A DNA stretch of 64,000 bases from Pseudomonas sp. LRP2-20 (GTDB lineage: Bacteria; Pseudomonadota; Gammaproteobacteria; Pseudomonadales; Pseudomonadaceae): contig NZ_AP025944.1 of the NCBI RefSeq assembly GCF_024349685.1, positions 3,850,001 through 3,914,000 of the forward strand. Reading direction: 5' to 3'. Position numbers and translations under genes: made by a program. This document shows positions 32,756 to 40,814 of this stretch, piece by piece. Below the pieces are notes generated by a model. It saw only the letters and a list, made by a program, of their open reading frames with translations. It was not told where the DNA came from and did not search any database. Within the stretch, counting starts at the first letter, position 1. Each line of letters opens with the position of its first letter.

Positions 32756-33319
32756 ATGGACCCGTTAACCTCTAAGCAGTCTAAAACTCATGAAATTCCT
32801 GAAAACGTCGACCATCTCAGGTTTCATCGCGCCCATGAACATTTACACCACCCTTTTGGCAACGATGCATTTGCTCGCAGGGCAGAAGCTTTCGCTCGTT
32901 TCTTTGGCACGCCGTTGTTCCTAGGGTCTCAGTCACTAGTGGTTGTGATTTGGATGGGTGTCAGCCTGTCGGGGCTGTCAGCATTCGATCCCTACCCCTT
33001 CATTCTGCTGAATCTAGCGTTTAGCCTGCAGGCGGCCTACGCGGCACCTCTAATTCTTCTAGCACAAACTCGCCAAGCCGACCGTGACAAAGCAGCGTCC
33101 GAAGCAGACGCAAGACATCGAGAGGCAATCGCCATGGCCAATCAAAGACGGCAGCGGGACGCAGAGCTACACAGCATGCAGCTTGTGCATTTGTTGGAGC
33201 AAAATACATACCTAACGGAAGTAACAAAACAGATGAGTGAAAGAATCGAGGTGCTCACTTCGCAGATACACTCGCACTTGCTTACTTCGTCAGACAAGGC
33301 GCCTACATCTAGCAACTAA
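32756..33319 (+). CDS. DUF1003 family membrane protein (moron candidate)
   Basis: This 187-residue protein has the DUF1003 pattern: an amphipathic stretch before the membrane (FARRAEAFARFFGTPLFLGS), a first membrane segment (residues 60-80), PYPFILLNLAFSLQAAYAA as the second, then LLAQTRQADRDK and a coiled-coil tail. Composition is clearly lower in GC than the surrounding phage genes, and a repeat lies on each side. Function of the family is unknown; it is not a usual phage component. Confidence 0.82.
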   Translation: MDPLTSKQSKTHEIPENVDHLRFHRAHEHLHHPFGNDAFARRAEAFARFFGTPLFLGSQSLVVVIWMGVSLSGLSAFDPYPFILLNLAFSLQAAYAAPLILLAQTRQADRDKAASEADARHREAIAMANQRRQRDAELHSMQLVHLLEQNTYLTEVTKQMSERIEVLTSQIHSHLLTSSDKAPTSSN

Positions 33320-33363
33320 GATCTTCATCTATCACCAGTTTCAAACAGCCTTAGCGCCCACCA

Positions 33364-33384
33364 GCGCCTTCCCCTATTCAACGA
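33364..33384 (+). repeat. Intergenic repeat copy 3
   Basis: One mismatch to copies 1 and 2 (ATTCAACGA). It is followed by a GC-rich hairpin region just before the 33431 start codon. Confidence 0.6.
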
Positions 33385-33430
33385 TAACGCCTCCCCGGCG
33401 AGGGCGGCGCCTGCACGCAAGGACCACAAC

Positions 33431-34213
33431 ATGACCGAACAACAGCACGACGAGAGCAAGCTCGAGCGGGTCATCCGCAAGATCAAGCGCTGCCTGGCCC
33501 TTTCCAAAAGCTCGAACGAGAACGAGGCAGCTACTGCGATGCGCCAGGCCCAGGCGCTGATGTGCGAGTACCGCCTCACCGAGCTGGATGTCCGCCTGAG
33601 CGACGTGGATGAGGTCCAATCGGAGAAGTCCAGGGCGAACCGCCGGCCAACCTGGGATCGGCACCTTAGCGGGATCGTGGCCAGAGTGTTTGGTTGCCGA
33701 CCTCTCTCTTATCGCCACTGGTGCGACAACTCCGGACGCATGGTGGAGCGGGCCTTGTTTGTCGGCGTCACACCAGCACCCCAGATCGCGATGTACGCCT
33801 ACGAAACCTTGCTTGCCAAGCTGACGCAGGCGAGGCGCGACTATGTGGCGCAGGTCCGATCCGGCAAAAGCCGGAGCGCCTACTCGCCAGAGACTGCCGG
33901 CGACCACTTCGCAATCGCGTGGGTTTCAGTGGTGCACAGCAAAATACATCAGCTAGTGCCCTGCGGCGAGGAAGATCCAGCCATTGAACAGCACTCCAAC
34001 GGCCGCGACTTGATGGAGGTGGAGAGCCAGGACAAGGCACTGATCGAGCAGTACTTGGCCGGGAAGGAAATAGGCAAGCTCCGCAAGGCTCGCGCCGTTG
34101 AGCTTGATATGGCGGCGCAGATCGCCGGGATGCTCGCCGGGCAGCGCGTAGAGCTGAACCCTGGAATGGTTCACTCGGGCCAGGCCGCTACGCAGATCAG
34201 TCATTCAAGGTGA
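33431..34213 (+). CDS. DUF2786/DUF7168-type protein
   Basis: This 260-residue protein has an N-terminal DUF2786 block (RVIRKIKRCLALSKSSNENE, then AATAMRQAQALMCEYRLTEL). A C-terminal region follows with VFGCRPLSYR, VGVTPAPQIAMYAYETLLAK and a basic helical tail. The family is frequent in phages and mobile elements; the biochemical role is unknown. It sits in the accessory half of the early operon. Confidence 0.82.
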   Translation: MTEQQHDESKLERVIRKIKRCLALSKSSNENEAATAMRQAQALMCEYRLTELDVRLSDVDEVQSEKSRANRRPTWDRHLSGIVARVFGCRPLSYRHWCDNSGRMVERALFVGVTPAPQIAMYAYETLLAKLTQARRDYVAQVRSGKSRSAYSPETAGDHFAIAWVSVVHSKIHQLVPCGEEDPAIEQHSNGRDLMEVESQDKALIEQYLAGKEIGKLRKARAVELDMAAQIAGMLAGQRVELNPGMVHSGQAATQISHSR

Positions 34214-34221
34214 GGTTAAGC

Positions 34222-34605
34222 ATGAGCACATTCGCAGTGTTCGGCATGACCGCGAGCGCGGCGCTCGGTGATGCCCGGAAGCAGACCAAGATCACCAAGC
34301 CGAGCGGAAAGGCTGGCTGCCCTCCCCTGGAGCTGACGCCAAGCGAGTGGAATGAGGCTGTGCAGCGCAACGCGGACGCCATCATGGCCGGCGAGAAGGT
34401 GAAGCAGCTCAGCGCCCTATTCGACACTCCGCTGCACGCTCAGCAGTTCATCGATCTGGCCAAGAAGGCCGGCGCATGCCGCGACCTGAAGATTCGCTGC
34501 AAGGCCGCCCTTCTCGATGTGAAGGGCAAGAAGATTCTCAGCCCCAAAACCAGAATGCCCGTTATCGGCTGGAGCGACTACTTACCAGGCCGCGAGGTCG
34601 CCTGA
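34222..34605 (+). CDS. Hypothetical protein
   Basis: This protein is 127 residues from the ATG at 34222 with GAGGTTAAGC. It contains FAVFGMTASAALGDARKQTK and helical segments, and ends with IGWSDYLPGREVA. No family is recognised. Conserved-looking, coding-like composition. Confidence 0.65.
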   Translation: MSTFAVFGMTASAALGDARKQTKITKPSGKAGCPPLELTPSEWNEAVQRNADAIMAGEKVKQLSALFDTPLHAQQFIDLAKKAGACRDLKIRCKAALLDVKGKKILSPKTRMPVIGWSDYLPGREVA

Positions 34606-34781
34606 TCCGGCTCGCCGACCAACTCACAACGGAAATTGACGTAAACGCCAGGCGATGGCTGTTGCCAGCTCAACTTGTGCGGGGCATCGCAGAAGTGGCA
34701 CTCAACAATCTTATCCGGCTGCCCCTGATAGAACTCGACATCGAATTCCTCTCCGCAGTCCTTCGCTTTGCACATGACCAT
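34578..34781 (-). CDS. Small zinc-ribbon-like protein
   Basis: This protein is 67 residues from the ATG at 34781 (GAGGG upstream); a longer start exists at 34820. Cysteine pairs CKAKDC and CHFCDAPH, spaced by about 22 residues, suggest a single zinc ribbon, with another Cys near the end. It converges with the preceding plus-strand gene. It may bind nucleic acid. Confidence 0.6.
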   Translation of the reverse strand: MVMCKAKDCGEEFDVEFYQGQPDKIVECHFCDAPHKLSWQQPSPGVYVNFRCELVGEPDQATSRPGK

Positions 34782-34854
34782 TCTTGAATCCCTCTTAGAT
34801 TGGTCGCCAAGCATACCCACTCATTCGATCGCGACCAACGCATGAGGTATCCCC

Positions 34855-35388
34855 ATGCCCACAGAAAACCGATCCAGCAACACCGAACTGATGAGCCAGG
34901 CCGCATCGGCCATCGAAGACCTGCTGGCCAACGGCTCAGGTGCCATAGCGGCCGGCGCATGGGCCGGCCTGCCAGCCGAACTGCGCGCTCTCGCCGCTGT
35001 GCCCGCCCCGCAGCCCCACCCCGAGCCTATAGCCTGGATGGTTGGTACTGCCTTTTGGTGGACCAAAGAAGGTGCAGAGAGGGATGCGGCAGAGATGAGC
35101 CTACCGGTGATTGGCTTGGGACCGATGACCAACTCCGCTCAGGTTGAGCGGCTGCGAGCTGCCTTGAAGTTCTACGCCGACCGGGACCACTTCGCGGAAG
35201 AAATTGGCAGCGACTGGGACAGCGTGAGCGGCGAACCTGCGAACATCCTCTGGCACGAACATGAAGCCTGGTTTGTTGAGGATGGCTCGATTGCCAGAGC
35301 TGCGTTATTGGAAATTTCTGAGCATGGATTAAGGCTGAAAGTCGCAGATCCCTCTGCGACTTCGAATCAGGCTGGTAACGAAGGTTGA
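34855..35388 (+). CDS. Hypothetical protein
   Basis: This 177-residue protein starts at ATG 34855. An Ala-rich helical N-terminus is followed by an aromatic segment (IAWMVGTAFWWTKEGAERDA) and an acidic C-terminal part. Phage proteins with an EPIAWMV-type segment and a later helical domain are common in early regions. Role is unknown. Confidence 0.65.
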   Translation: MPTENRSSNTELMSQAASAIEDLLANGSGAIAAGAWAGLPAELRALAAVPAPQPHPEPIAWMVGTAFWWTKEGAERDAAEMSLPVIGLGPMTNSAQVERLRAALKFYADRDHFAEEIGSDWDSVSGEPANILWHEHEAWFVEDGSIARAALLEISEHGLRLKVADPSATSNQAGNEG

Positions 35389-35570
35389 GTTCTCTGGCTC
35401 AGAAAGATGACCCATGCGTCAAATGCCTTTTGGTGCCAGACCACCGCATCATCCCAGGAGACGCCGTCAATCTCACCTTTAGAAATTAGGTGCCTGAGCC
35501 TGGAATTTGAGGCTTCCAATTCTAGGAGGTGTCGATGAGCCGTGTAGCGAAAATCTTCGTTGCTTAGCAT
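35367..35570 (-). CDS. Small hypothetical protein
   Basis: This 67-residue protein starts at ATG 35570. It is helical (YTAHRHLLELEASNSRLRHL) with a Trp-rich middle (VSWDDAVVWHQKAFDAWVIF). It converges with the 34855 gene with 22 bp overlap. Supported by coding-like composition only. Confidence 0.5.
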   Translation of the reverse strand: MLSNEDFRYTAHRHLLELEASNSRLRHLISKGEIDGVSWDDAVVWHQKAFDAWVIFLSQRTQPSLPA

Positions 35571-35728
35571 TGGACTGATGTCCTGAAGGGCTGGCTCGAG
35601 AATACGTGCCGATGTCCCTGTGCTTTCATTGTGACATCAAATCGAAGCGATCACTCAGCAATCCTTAAAGTCCGCACGACTCGCACAGAACACGTTTGTA
35701 CTCTTTCCGCCTGTAACCCCTTTCCGCT

Positions 35729-36028
35729 CTACTTCGAGCGAGAGAAATGATCGATCTGAGGGACGGCATCGGTGGCAATGCGGCGAGCACGGCCCACGCC
35801 CCATGCTAGCGCCGTGGCCATCGAGTCGCCGGGGGGAGAATCGAGGGCCTCCTCATGGATGGCCATACCTCCTAGCGCATAAACACCGACGAACACCTGC
35901 TTGTTGCATGTTTGCGATAGTCGCACACGGACATCGATGTATGTCCCGTCATCGAGCGTCTCGTCATGACAGCGGTGGTGAAGTGTCGGGTCAGCCCAGC
36001 TCCAGAAAACATCACCGCGAATTCTCAT
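35729..36028 (-). CDS. Hypothetical protein
   Basis: This 99-residue protein starts at ATG 36028 behind GGAGAGCTTC. It has a beta-rich middle (DDGTYIDVRVRLSQTCNKQV) and a helical C-terminus. It is encoded against the operon. No recognised family. The 158-bp stretch 35571-35728 downstream holds no visible gene. Confidence 0.6.
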   Translation of the reverse strand: MRIRGDVFWSWADPTLHHRCHDETLDDGTYIDVRVRLSQTCNKQVFVGVYALGGMAIHEEALDSPPGDSMATALAWGVGRARRIATDAVPQIDHFSRSK

Positions 36029-36190
36029 GAAGCTCTCCTACGACTTTAGTTGTAATTAGTGCTGTATTGCCACCATAGCGAACCCCCAGGTTTACGCAAA
36101 TCTGCCGGTCTGTCTGTGAGCTGAATCGGACAATCGGCAATTCCTCTCCCCTCTATTCACTGCCGCGATATGGCGGCCAAGGACGAAGTC

Positions 36191-36517
36191 ATGCCTGAAG
36201 AAAAGCAACTCATCCAGCCGCTGCAGGTTAAGCGCGATGAATACGGTTTCTGGACCCACCCGGCCTGGCAAGATGACGGCGATGAATGCGCGCTGCCTTT
36301 CAGCTGGTTCGGCGACCACGGACTGGAGTACTGCCTCGTCGAGATGGAAAACGACGCACCTGAAGGAATGATGGAAGACTGGATGGACGACGGCGATTAC
36401 GACTGCACGCCCTGGCAGCCCAGCAAGCCTGCTGGTGATGGTTGGTTCACCTTCTCGATTCACGATACTGAAGACGGCCCCGTCTGCGTGTGGGTCCGCC
36501 AAAAGGTGGCAGCATGA
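36191..36517 (+). CDS. Hypothetical acidic protein
   Basis: This protein is 108 residues from the ATG at 36191 (AAGGACGAAGTC upstream); an earlier ATG at 36170 lacks a ribosome site. It is very acidic and Trp-rich (MENDAPEGMMEDWMDDGDYD), an unusual composition reminiscent of DNA-mimic-type phage inhibitors, though no family is recognised. It is coupled to the next gene by ATGA. Confidence 0.65.
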   Translation: MPEEKQLIQPLQVKRDEYGFWTHPAWQDDGDECALPFSWFGDHGLEYCLVEMENDAPEGMMEDWMDDGDYDCTPWQPSKPAGDGWFTFSIHDTEDGPVCVWVRQKVAA

Positions 36518-36765
36518 CCCGCCTCGCCCTCTGCCTCTTGCTGCTGGCCAACGGCGCCAGCGCAACCGAGAACGTCATCGACGTGCAGCACGACATCCAG
36601 CGCGGCGTCACCTGCTACCTGCTGAATGGGGTAGGCATCAGCTGCATCCCCGACAGCCAGCTGCAGGCCGGCAACCAGCGCCAGCTCTCCCCGCACGAAA
36701 CCCAACCCGAACCTACACCCGCTCTGGCGCCTGGGCGCTGGATTGATGAGAGGTATGAGCTGTGA
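36514..36765 (+). CDS. Small secreted protein
   Basis: This protein is 83 residues from the ATG at 36514. A clear signal peptide (MTRLALCLLLLANGASA) is followed by a mature part with two cysteines (VTCYLLNGVGISCIPDSQL), probably one disulfide, and a Pro-rich tail. It would be periplasmic. It is coupled both sides. Confidence 0.68.
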   Translation: MTRLALCLLLLANGASATENVIDVQHDIQRGVTCYLLNGVGISCIPDSQLQAGNQRQLSPHETQPEPTPALAPGRWIDERYEL

Positions 36766-37274
36766 CAGAAGACAACATCATCAAGCTGTCGGCCAAGGCC
36801 ATGGGCTTCGATCTGGAGCACCGGCGCGGCAGTGACGCCTTCTACTACGACGACCCCGATATAGGCCGCGAGGTATGGCTGCCGATGCAGGATGACCGGC
36901 AGACGATGCTCATCATCGCAAAGCTCAGGATGGACATCTGCTGCTTGCACCACCTCGCTCGCGCCACAGCGCATGTGCCGTATGTCGGCTTCAAACAGAG
37001 TGAGGTGTCGCATGCAGACGAACCCAGCGGCCGGATGAGTGCTCTGCGCCTGGCAGTGGCAACAGTGGCGGCCAAGTATGGCCAGGGGATGCTCGACGGC
37101 GGGACAGACGAGCGAGTTCTGGGTCACTTGCTTGGCATCGAAGGCTCAACCGCCCACGCCATGCGCGGCGCGATCCGAGAGTCTCGCGAGGAGATCAGCA
37201 AGGCGTGCCAACGCCTGAAGCGGAAGGGGCTGGTGACCAACAAAGGGCCTTTCTGGCAGGCGGTGCAACGATGA
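36762..37274 (+). CDS. Hypothetical protein
   Basis: This 170-residue protein starts at GTG 36762, overlapping the previous stop. The N-terminal half is a compact domain (FYYDDPDIGREVWLPMQDDR). The C-terminal half is winged-helix-like (RVLGHLLGIEGSTAHAMRGA...ACQRLKRKGLVTNKG). Possibly a DNA-binding fusion. Confidence 0.62.
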   Translation: MTEDNIIKLSAKAMGFDLEHRRGSDAFYYDDPDIGREVWLPMQDDRQTMLIIAKLRMDICCLHHLARATAHVPYVGFKQSEVSHADEPSGRMSALRLAVATVAAKYGQGMLDGGTDERVLGHLLGIEGSTAHAMRGAIRESREEISKACQRLKRKGLVTNKGPFWQAVQR

Positions 37275-37669
37275 CCGACCTGATCGAAGTGAAGACGGCA
37301 GACCTGATCGGCCATGCGCTCGACTGGGCGGTCGCCCAGGCCGAAGGGCTTGAGGTCTTCCTGGTAGGCCCGCAGTACAACGTGCCGTGGCGCGTGTTCT
37401 GGAAGAAGCGCGGCCAGGCGCTGGAGTGGGATGTGCTCTACAACCCGCACGAGGACTGGCAGCTGGGCGGGCCGCTGATCGAGAAGCACGTTCGTCTGAT
37501 CGAAGCCTCGTCCTCAAACGAAGTAGCAGCCCTCGTTTGGTGTCCGGTAGCCGAGCGCGAAGGCGAAGGCTGGGGAAGGACCATTCTCTGTTCGTCGATG
37601 CTAGCCATCGTCGCCGCCAAGCTAGGCGATACCGTTCAGGTGCCGAAGGAGCTGATGCCATGTTCCTGA
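37271..37669 (+). CDS. NinX/DUF2591 family protein
   Basis: This protein is 132 residues from the ATG at 37271. DLIGHALDWAVAQAEGLEV at the N-terminus and PKELMPCS at the end match DUF2591 phage proteins. Function of the family is unknown. It overlaps the following 21-residue gene by 10 bp. Confidence 0.8.
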   Translation: MTDLIEVKTADLIGHALDWAVAQAEGLEVFLVGPQYNVPWRVFWKKRGQALEWDVLYNPHEDWQLGGPLIEKHVRLIEASSSNEVAALVWCPVAEREGEGWGRTILCSSMLAIVAAKLGDTVQVPKELMPCS

Positions 37670-37725
37670 TACCGATCGCAGCACCGCTGCTCATGGCCTA
37701 CCTGATCTACAGGGAGCCGCGATGA
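37660..37725 (+). CDS. 21-residue membrane peptide
   Basis: ATG 37660 follows AAGGAGCTGATGCC. The peptide is one hydrophobic segment with a basic tail (FLIPIAAPLLMAYLIYREPR). It is coupled to the next gene by ATGA. Far below normal gene-calling length, but the ribosome site and coupling are good. Confidence 0.5.
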   Translation: MFLIPIAAPLLMAYLIYREPR

Positions 37726-37913
37726 GCAAGAACTGCAACACCTGCAAGTGGCTGGAGTGGGTTGACGGCGAAAGCGAGTCGGACACCGGCTTCACGTGCA
37801 ACAAGCGTCATCAGCAGATGTGGGCCGACGGCCGCGAGCAAGAGCTGCTCGACAACCTGGAGCGCGACGATTACCGCGCGCGCTACAAACGCTGCTTCGA
37901 ACCAGAAGCCTAA
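37722..37913 (+). CDS. Small cysteine-containing protein
   Basis: This 63-residue protein begins MSKNCNTCKWLEWVDG, with cysteines at 5, 8, about 26 and about 59, a possible small zinc site. Small proteins with NCNTCKW are common in Pseudomonas phages. Role is unknown. Confidence 0.68.
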   Translation: MSKNCNTCKWLEWVDGESESDTGFTCNKRHQQMWADGREQELLDNLERDDYRARYKRCFEPEA

Positions 37914-37969
37914 CCCCTCCCCCTACTACTCAAGCCCGCCGACATGCGCGGGCATGGAGAGCTATTGCC

Positions 37970-38521
37970 ATGATCATCGACGACGTGATGACGGACAAAA
38001 TCACGCTGCACGGCCTGGGCTTCGTCCAGGTTCAGCTGCAGGGCGAGCAGCGCCTGCACGTGTGGCACCCCGAACTGCCGCGGCGCTCCTGCTTCGAGCA
38101 CTCGGCCATCCACGACCACCGGTTCAACTTCGTGTCGCGGATCTTGGTCGGGAAACAGATCAACCACTGCTACGACATGCGCCGGCTTGATGATGGCGAA
38201 TTCGTTCTCTACCTGCATGAGGGGGCGCGTCAGGCTGGCGGCGGTAGACCTTGGATGCCGGACGGCAGGGCCGACATGGTGCACCACTCGACCTGCACTA
38301 TTGCCGCCGGCGACGTGTACACCACCAGAGCCTACGAGTACCACCGGACCGAGCCAGGCGGTGACGGCCGAGTGGCCACCATCATGCAGAAGCGCGGCGA
38401 GTACCCCGCCGGCGCCCACTCCACCTGTCGTTACGGCGTCAAGCCGGACACGGACTTCGATCGCTACCAATGGCCCGCCGCCAGACTCTGGGAAGTCGTG
38501 CGCGACGTGCTGCTGGCCTGA
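37970..38521 (+). CDS. Cupin-like hypothetical protein
   Basis: This protein is 183 residues from the ATG at 37970 with GGAGAGC. Histidines in HSAIHDHRFNFVSRILVG, HEGARQ, HHSTCTIAAGDVYTTRAYEY and HRTEPGG follow a cupin-like pattern (HxH early, a further His later), so a metal-binding beta barrel is plausible. A GCCCGC/GCGGGC hairpin (37934-37953) precedes the ribosome site. Substrate is unknown. Confidence 0.65.
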   Translation: MIIDDVMTDKITLHGLGFVQVQLQGEQRLHVWHPELPRRSCFEHSAIHDHRFNFVSRILVGKQINHCYDMRRLDDGEFVLYLHEGARQAGGGRPWMPDGRADMVHHSTCTIAAGDVYTTRAYEYHRTEPGGDGRVATIMQKRGEYPAGAHSTCRYGVKPDTDFDRYQWPAARLWEVVRDVLLA

Positions 38522-38558
38522 CCACCAGCCTGCCGCCACCGGCGGCGTGGAGACCACC

Positions 38559-38801
38559 ATGTGCAAAGTCACCCTAGACGAATGGGCGCACGATCACTTC
38601 AGGACGCCGCCCAGCAGCAACACCCTACGCCGTTGGGCCCGCGAGGGCCTGATCACCCCGGCCCCGGTAAAGCACGGACGCAGCTACTATGTTGAGGCTG
38701 ATGCCTGCTACCGGGAGCCCGAGCCGCTGCCCCGCGTTCCTATGGGCAGCTCCCTTGTAAACCGAATTGCGAGTGCACGATATGGCGCCCAGGCCGCGTA
38801 A
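38559..38801 (+). CDS. xis: Excisionase (Xis-like)
   Basis: This 80-residue protein resembles lambda Xis: LDEWAHDHFRTPPSSNTLRR, then WAREGLITPAPVKHGRSYYV, a winged helix that bends DNA at attR. It overlaps the integrase start by 20 bp. A GCCGCC/GGCGGC hairpin lies just before its ribosome site. Excision after induction requires it with Int. Confidence 0.88.
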   Translation: MCKVTLDEWAHDHFRTPPSSNTLRRWAREGLITPAPVKHGRSYYVEADACYREPEPLPRVPMGSSLVNRIASARYGAQAA

Positions 38802-39888
38802 GCCAGGATCAAAGGACCTACCGCCCAACCTCTACAGAAAGACCGACAAGCGAAACGGGGTTATCTACTACACGTATCGCGACCCCGTGAGCAACCGAAT
38901 GTTTGGCTTGGGCAGCGATAAGGCGAAAGCGATCGAGGAAGCGGTCGCCGCCAACATGACCCTGCAAAAATTCTCGCCTACCTTAGCCGTAAGGATGGCG
39001 CCAGAGCCAACAGTCAAGGACAGAACGTTCTGCGAGTGGATAGACGAGTATCGGCATGTCCTAGTTGAGAGGGAGCTTTCGTCCTCCACCATGCGCACAG
39101 TTCACTACATTCTCATTCGTTTGGTGGCCGTTTTCGGCGACAAAGGAATGCGATCTATTACCACCATGGATGTCGCCGACTATCTCACTGGGTTTGTTAA
39201 AGCTGGGAAGGGGCAAATGGCAAAGGGTATGCGCTCTCAGCTGAAGGACATTTTCATGGAGGCAATGGCTAGGGGTTGGGTGGATAGCAATCCTGTTGAA
39301 GCAACCCGAGCGGCCAAGGTGAAGGTTAAGCGCCAGCGACTCAGCCTGGAGCTGTGGAAGGCGACTTACGAAGAGGCGAAGCACCCGTGGCTAAAGCGAG
39401 CCATGGAACTTGCCATCCTCACCGGCCAGCGCCGGGAGGACATTCTCTCTTTCGTGTTCAAGGATGAGGTGGACGGATATCTGCAAGTCGTCCAGGCGAA
39501 GACAGGAGCCAGACTCAGAATCAGCACCAGCCTTACACTGGAATGCGTGGGCCTGAACTTGGGTGAGGTGATTCGGCGCTGTCGCGACAGGGTGATTTCA
39601 AAAAACTTGATACATCACCATCGGACTGTTGCGCGAGCAAAGGCAGGCACTCCACTCATGCCGGATACCGTAAGCAAAGAGTTCGCCGCTGCGCGAGATC
39701 GTGCAGCAGCGAAACTCAAGCTGGACCTCGGCGACAGCCCGCCATCGTTCCATGAGCAAAGATCCCTGGCCGCACGATTGCACGAGGAAGAAGGCCGAGA
39801 CCCTCAGCGTCTGCTGGGCCACCGGACGGCAAAAATGACCGATGTGTATCTCGATAGCCGTGGCTCTGAGTGGATAGATGTTGCGTAG
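38782..39888 (+). CDS. int: Tyrosine integrase (lambda Int type)
   Basis: This protein is 368 residues from the ATG at 38782 inside xis. The N-terminal arm-binding domain has DLPPNLYRKTDKRNGVIYYT and YRDPVSNRMFGLGSDKAKAI, as in lambda Int. The catalytic domain has TGQRREDIL (Arg), FHEQRSLAA (His-x-x-Arg), LLGHRTAKMTDVYLD (second His and nucleophile Tyr). It ends the prophage; the attachment site should lie just downstream. Confidence 0.95.
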   Translation: MAPRPRKPGSKDLPPNLYRKTDKRNGVIYYTYRDPVSNRMFGLGSDKAKAIEEAVAANMTLQKFSPTLAVRMAPEPTVKDRTFCEWIDEYRHVLVERELSSSTMRTVHYILIRLVAVFGDKGMRSITTMDVADYLTGFVKAGKGQMAKGMRSQLKDIFMEAMARGWVDSNPVEATRAAKVKVKRQRLSLELWKATYEEAKHPWLKRAMELAILTGQRREDILSFVFKDEVDGYLQVVQAKTGARLRISTSLTLECVGLNLGEVIRRCRDRVISKNLIHHHRTVARAKAGTPLMPDTVSKEFAAARDRAAAKLKLDLGDSPPSFHEQRSLAARLHEEEGRDPQRLLGHRTAKMTDVYLDSRGSEWIDVA

Positions 39889-40073
39889 GTTTGTAATTTA
39901 GTTTTTGGGAAATATTGGGGAGGATTTGGGGATAAAAGAAAAATCCTTTAATTTCAAAGCCTTAAAGGATTCCATGTTTATGGGCCAGATACACTGCAAT
40001 ACAAAACCCCGCAGGCAAGCACCCACGCGCTCGGTACACTGCGCCCATTCCCCCTTGAACAGGAACGCTGCGA
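39889..40073. other. Probable attachment-site (attR/attL-end) region
   Basis: Between int and the host response regulator the GC content falls sharply. There are three TTGGG(G)A-type repeats at about 39904-39932, candidate Int arm sites. A perfect 10-bp inverted repeat follows (AATCCTTTAA with TTAAAGGATT, 39942-39971). After about 39975 the sequence regains host composition. The core cannot be fixed because the other prophage end is outside the window. Confidence 0.55.
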
Positions 40074-40814
40074 ATGGAACATGTCGATCACATTCTGATC
40101 GTCGATGACGACCGTGAGATCCGCGAACTGGTCGGCAACTACCTCAAGAAGAACGGCCTGCGCACCAGCATCGTCGCCGACGGCCGGCAGATGCGCGCCT
40201 TCCTCGAAGCCAACAGCGTCGACCTCATCGTCCTCGACATCATGATGCCCGGAGACGACGGCCTGCTGCTGTGCCGCGAGCTGCGTGCCGGCAAGCACCG
40301 CAACACACCGGTATTGATGCTGACCGCACGCAACGACGAGACCGACCGCATCATCGGCCTGGAAATGGGCGCCGACGATTACCTGACCAAGCCGTTCTCC
40401 GCACGCGAACTGCTGGCCCGTATCAATGCCGTGCTGCGTCGCACGCGCATGCTGCCGCCGAACCTGACCATCAGCGAGAGCAGCCGCCTGCTCGCCTTCG
40501 GCCAATGGCGGCTGGACACCACCGCCCGCCACCTGCTGGACAGCGAAGGCACCCTGGTGGCGCTCAGTGGTGCCGAATATCGCCTGTTGCGCGTGTTCCT
40601 CGACCATCCGCAACGGGTGCTCAGCCGCGAGCAGCTGTTGAATCTGACCCAGGGCCGCGAAGCCGATATCTTCGACCGCTCCATCGACCTGTTGGTCAGC
40701 CGCTTGCGGCAGCGCCTGGGCGACGATGCGCGGGAACCGAGCTGCATCAAGACCGTTCGCAGTGAAGGCTATGTGTTCTCGCTGGCCGTGCAACTGCTCG
40801 AGTCACCGTCATGA
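40074..40814 (+). CDS. OmpR-family response regulator
   Basis: This 246-residue protein has a receiver domain (residues 5-118) with Asp11/12/13, phospho-acceptor Asp55 in DLIVLDIMMPG, Thr in MLTARN and Lys in DYLTKPFS. A winged-helix DNA-binding domain (about residues 140-240) has LSGAEYRLLRVFLDHPQRVL. It pairs with the histidine kinase overlapping by 4 bp. Beside a copper/RiPP locus a metal or envelope signal is plausible, but the ligand is unknown. Confidence 0.93.
   Translation: MEHVDHILIVDDDREIRELVGNYLKKNGLRTSIVADGRQMRAFLEANSVDLIVLDIMMPGDDGLLLCRELRAGKHRNTPVLMLTARNDETDRIIGLEMGADDYLTKPFSARELLARINAVLRRTRMLPPNLTISESSRLLAFGQWRLDTTARHLLDSEGTLVALSGAEYRLLRVFLDHPQRVLSREQLLNLTQGREADIFDRSIDLLVSRLRQRLGDDAREPSCIKTVRSEGYVFSLAVQLLESPS

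Noticed and set aside
39889..40073. tRNA or tRNA fragment as integration target
   Set aside because: No cloverleaf, no CCA end and no tRNA-like T-loop sequence could be found at this prophage end. No tRNA or rRNA gene was seen elsewhere in the window.
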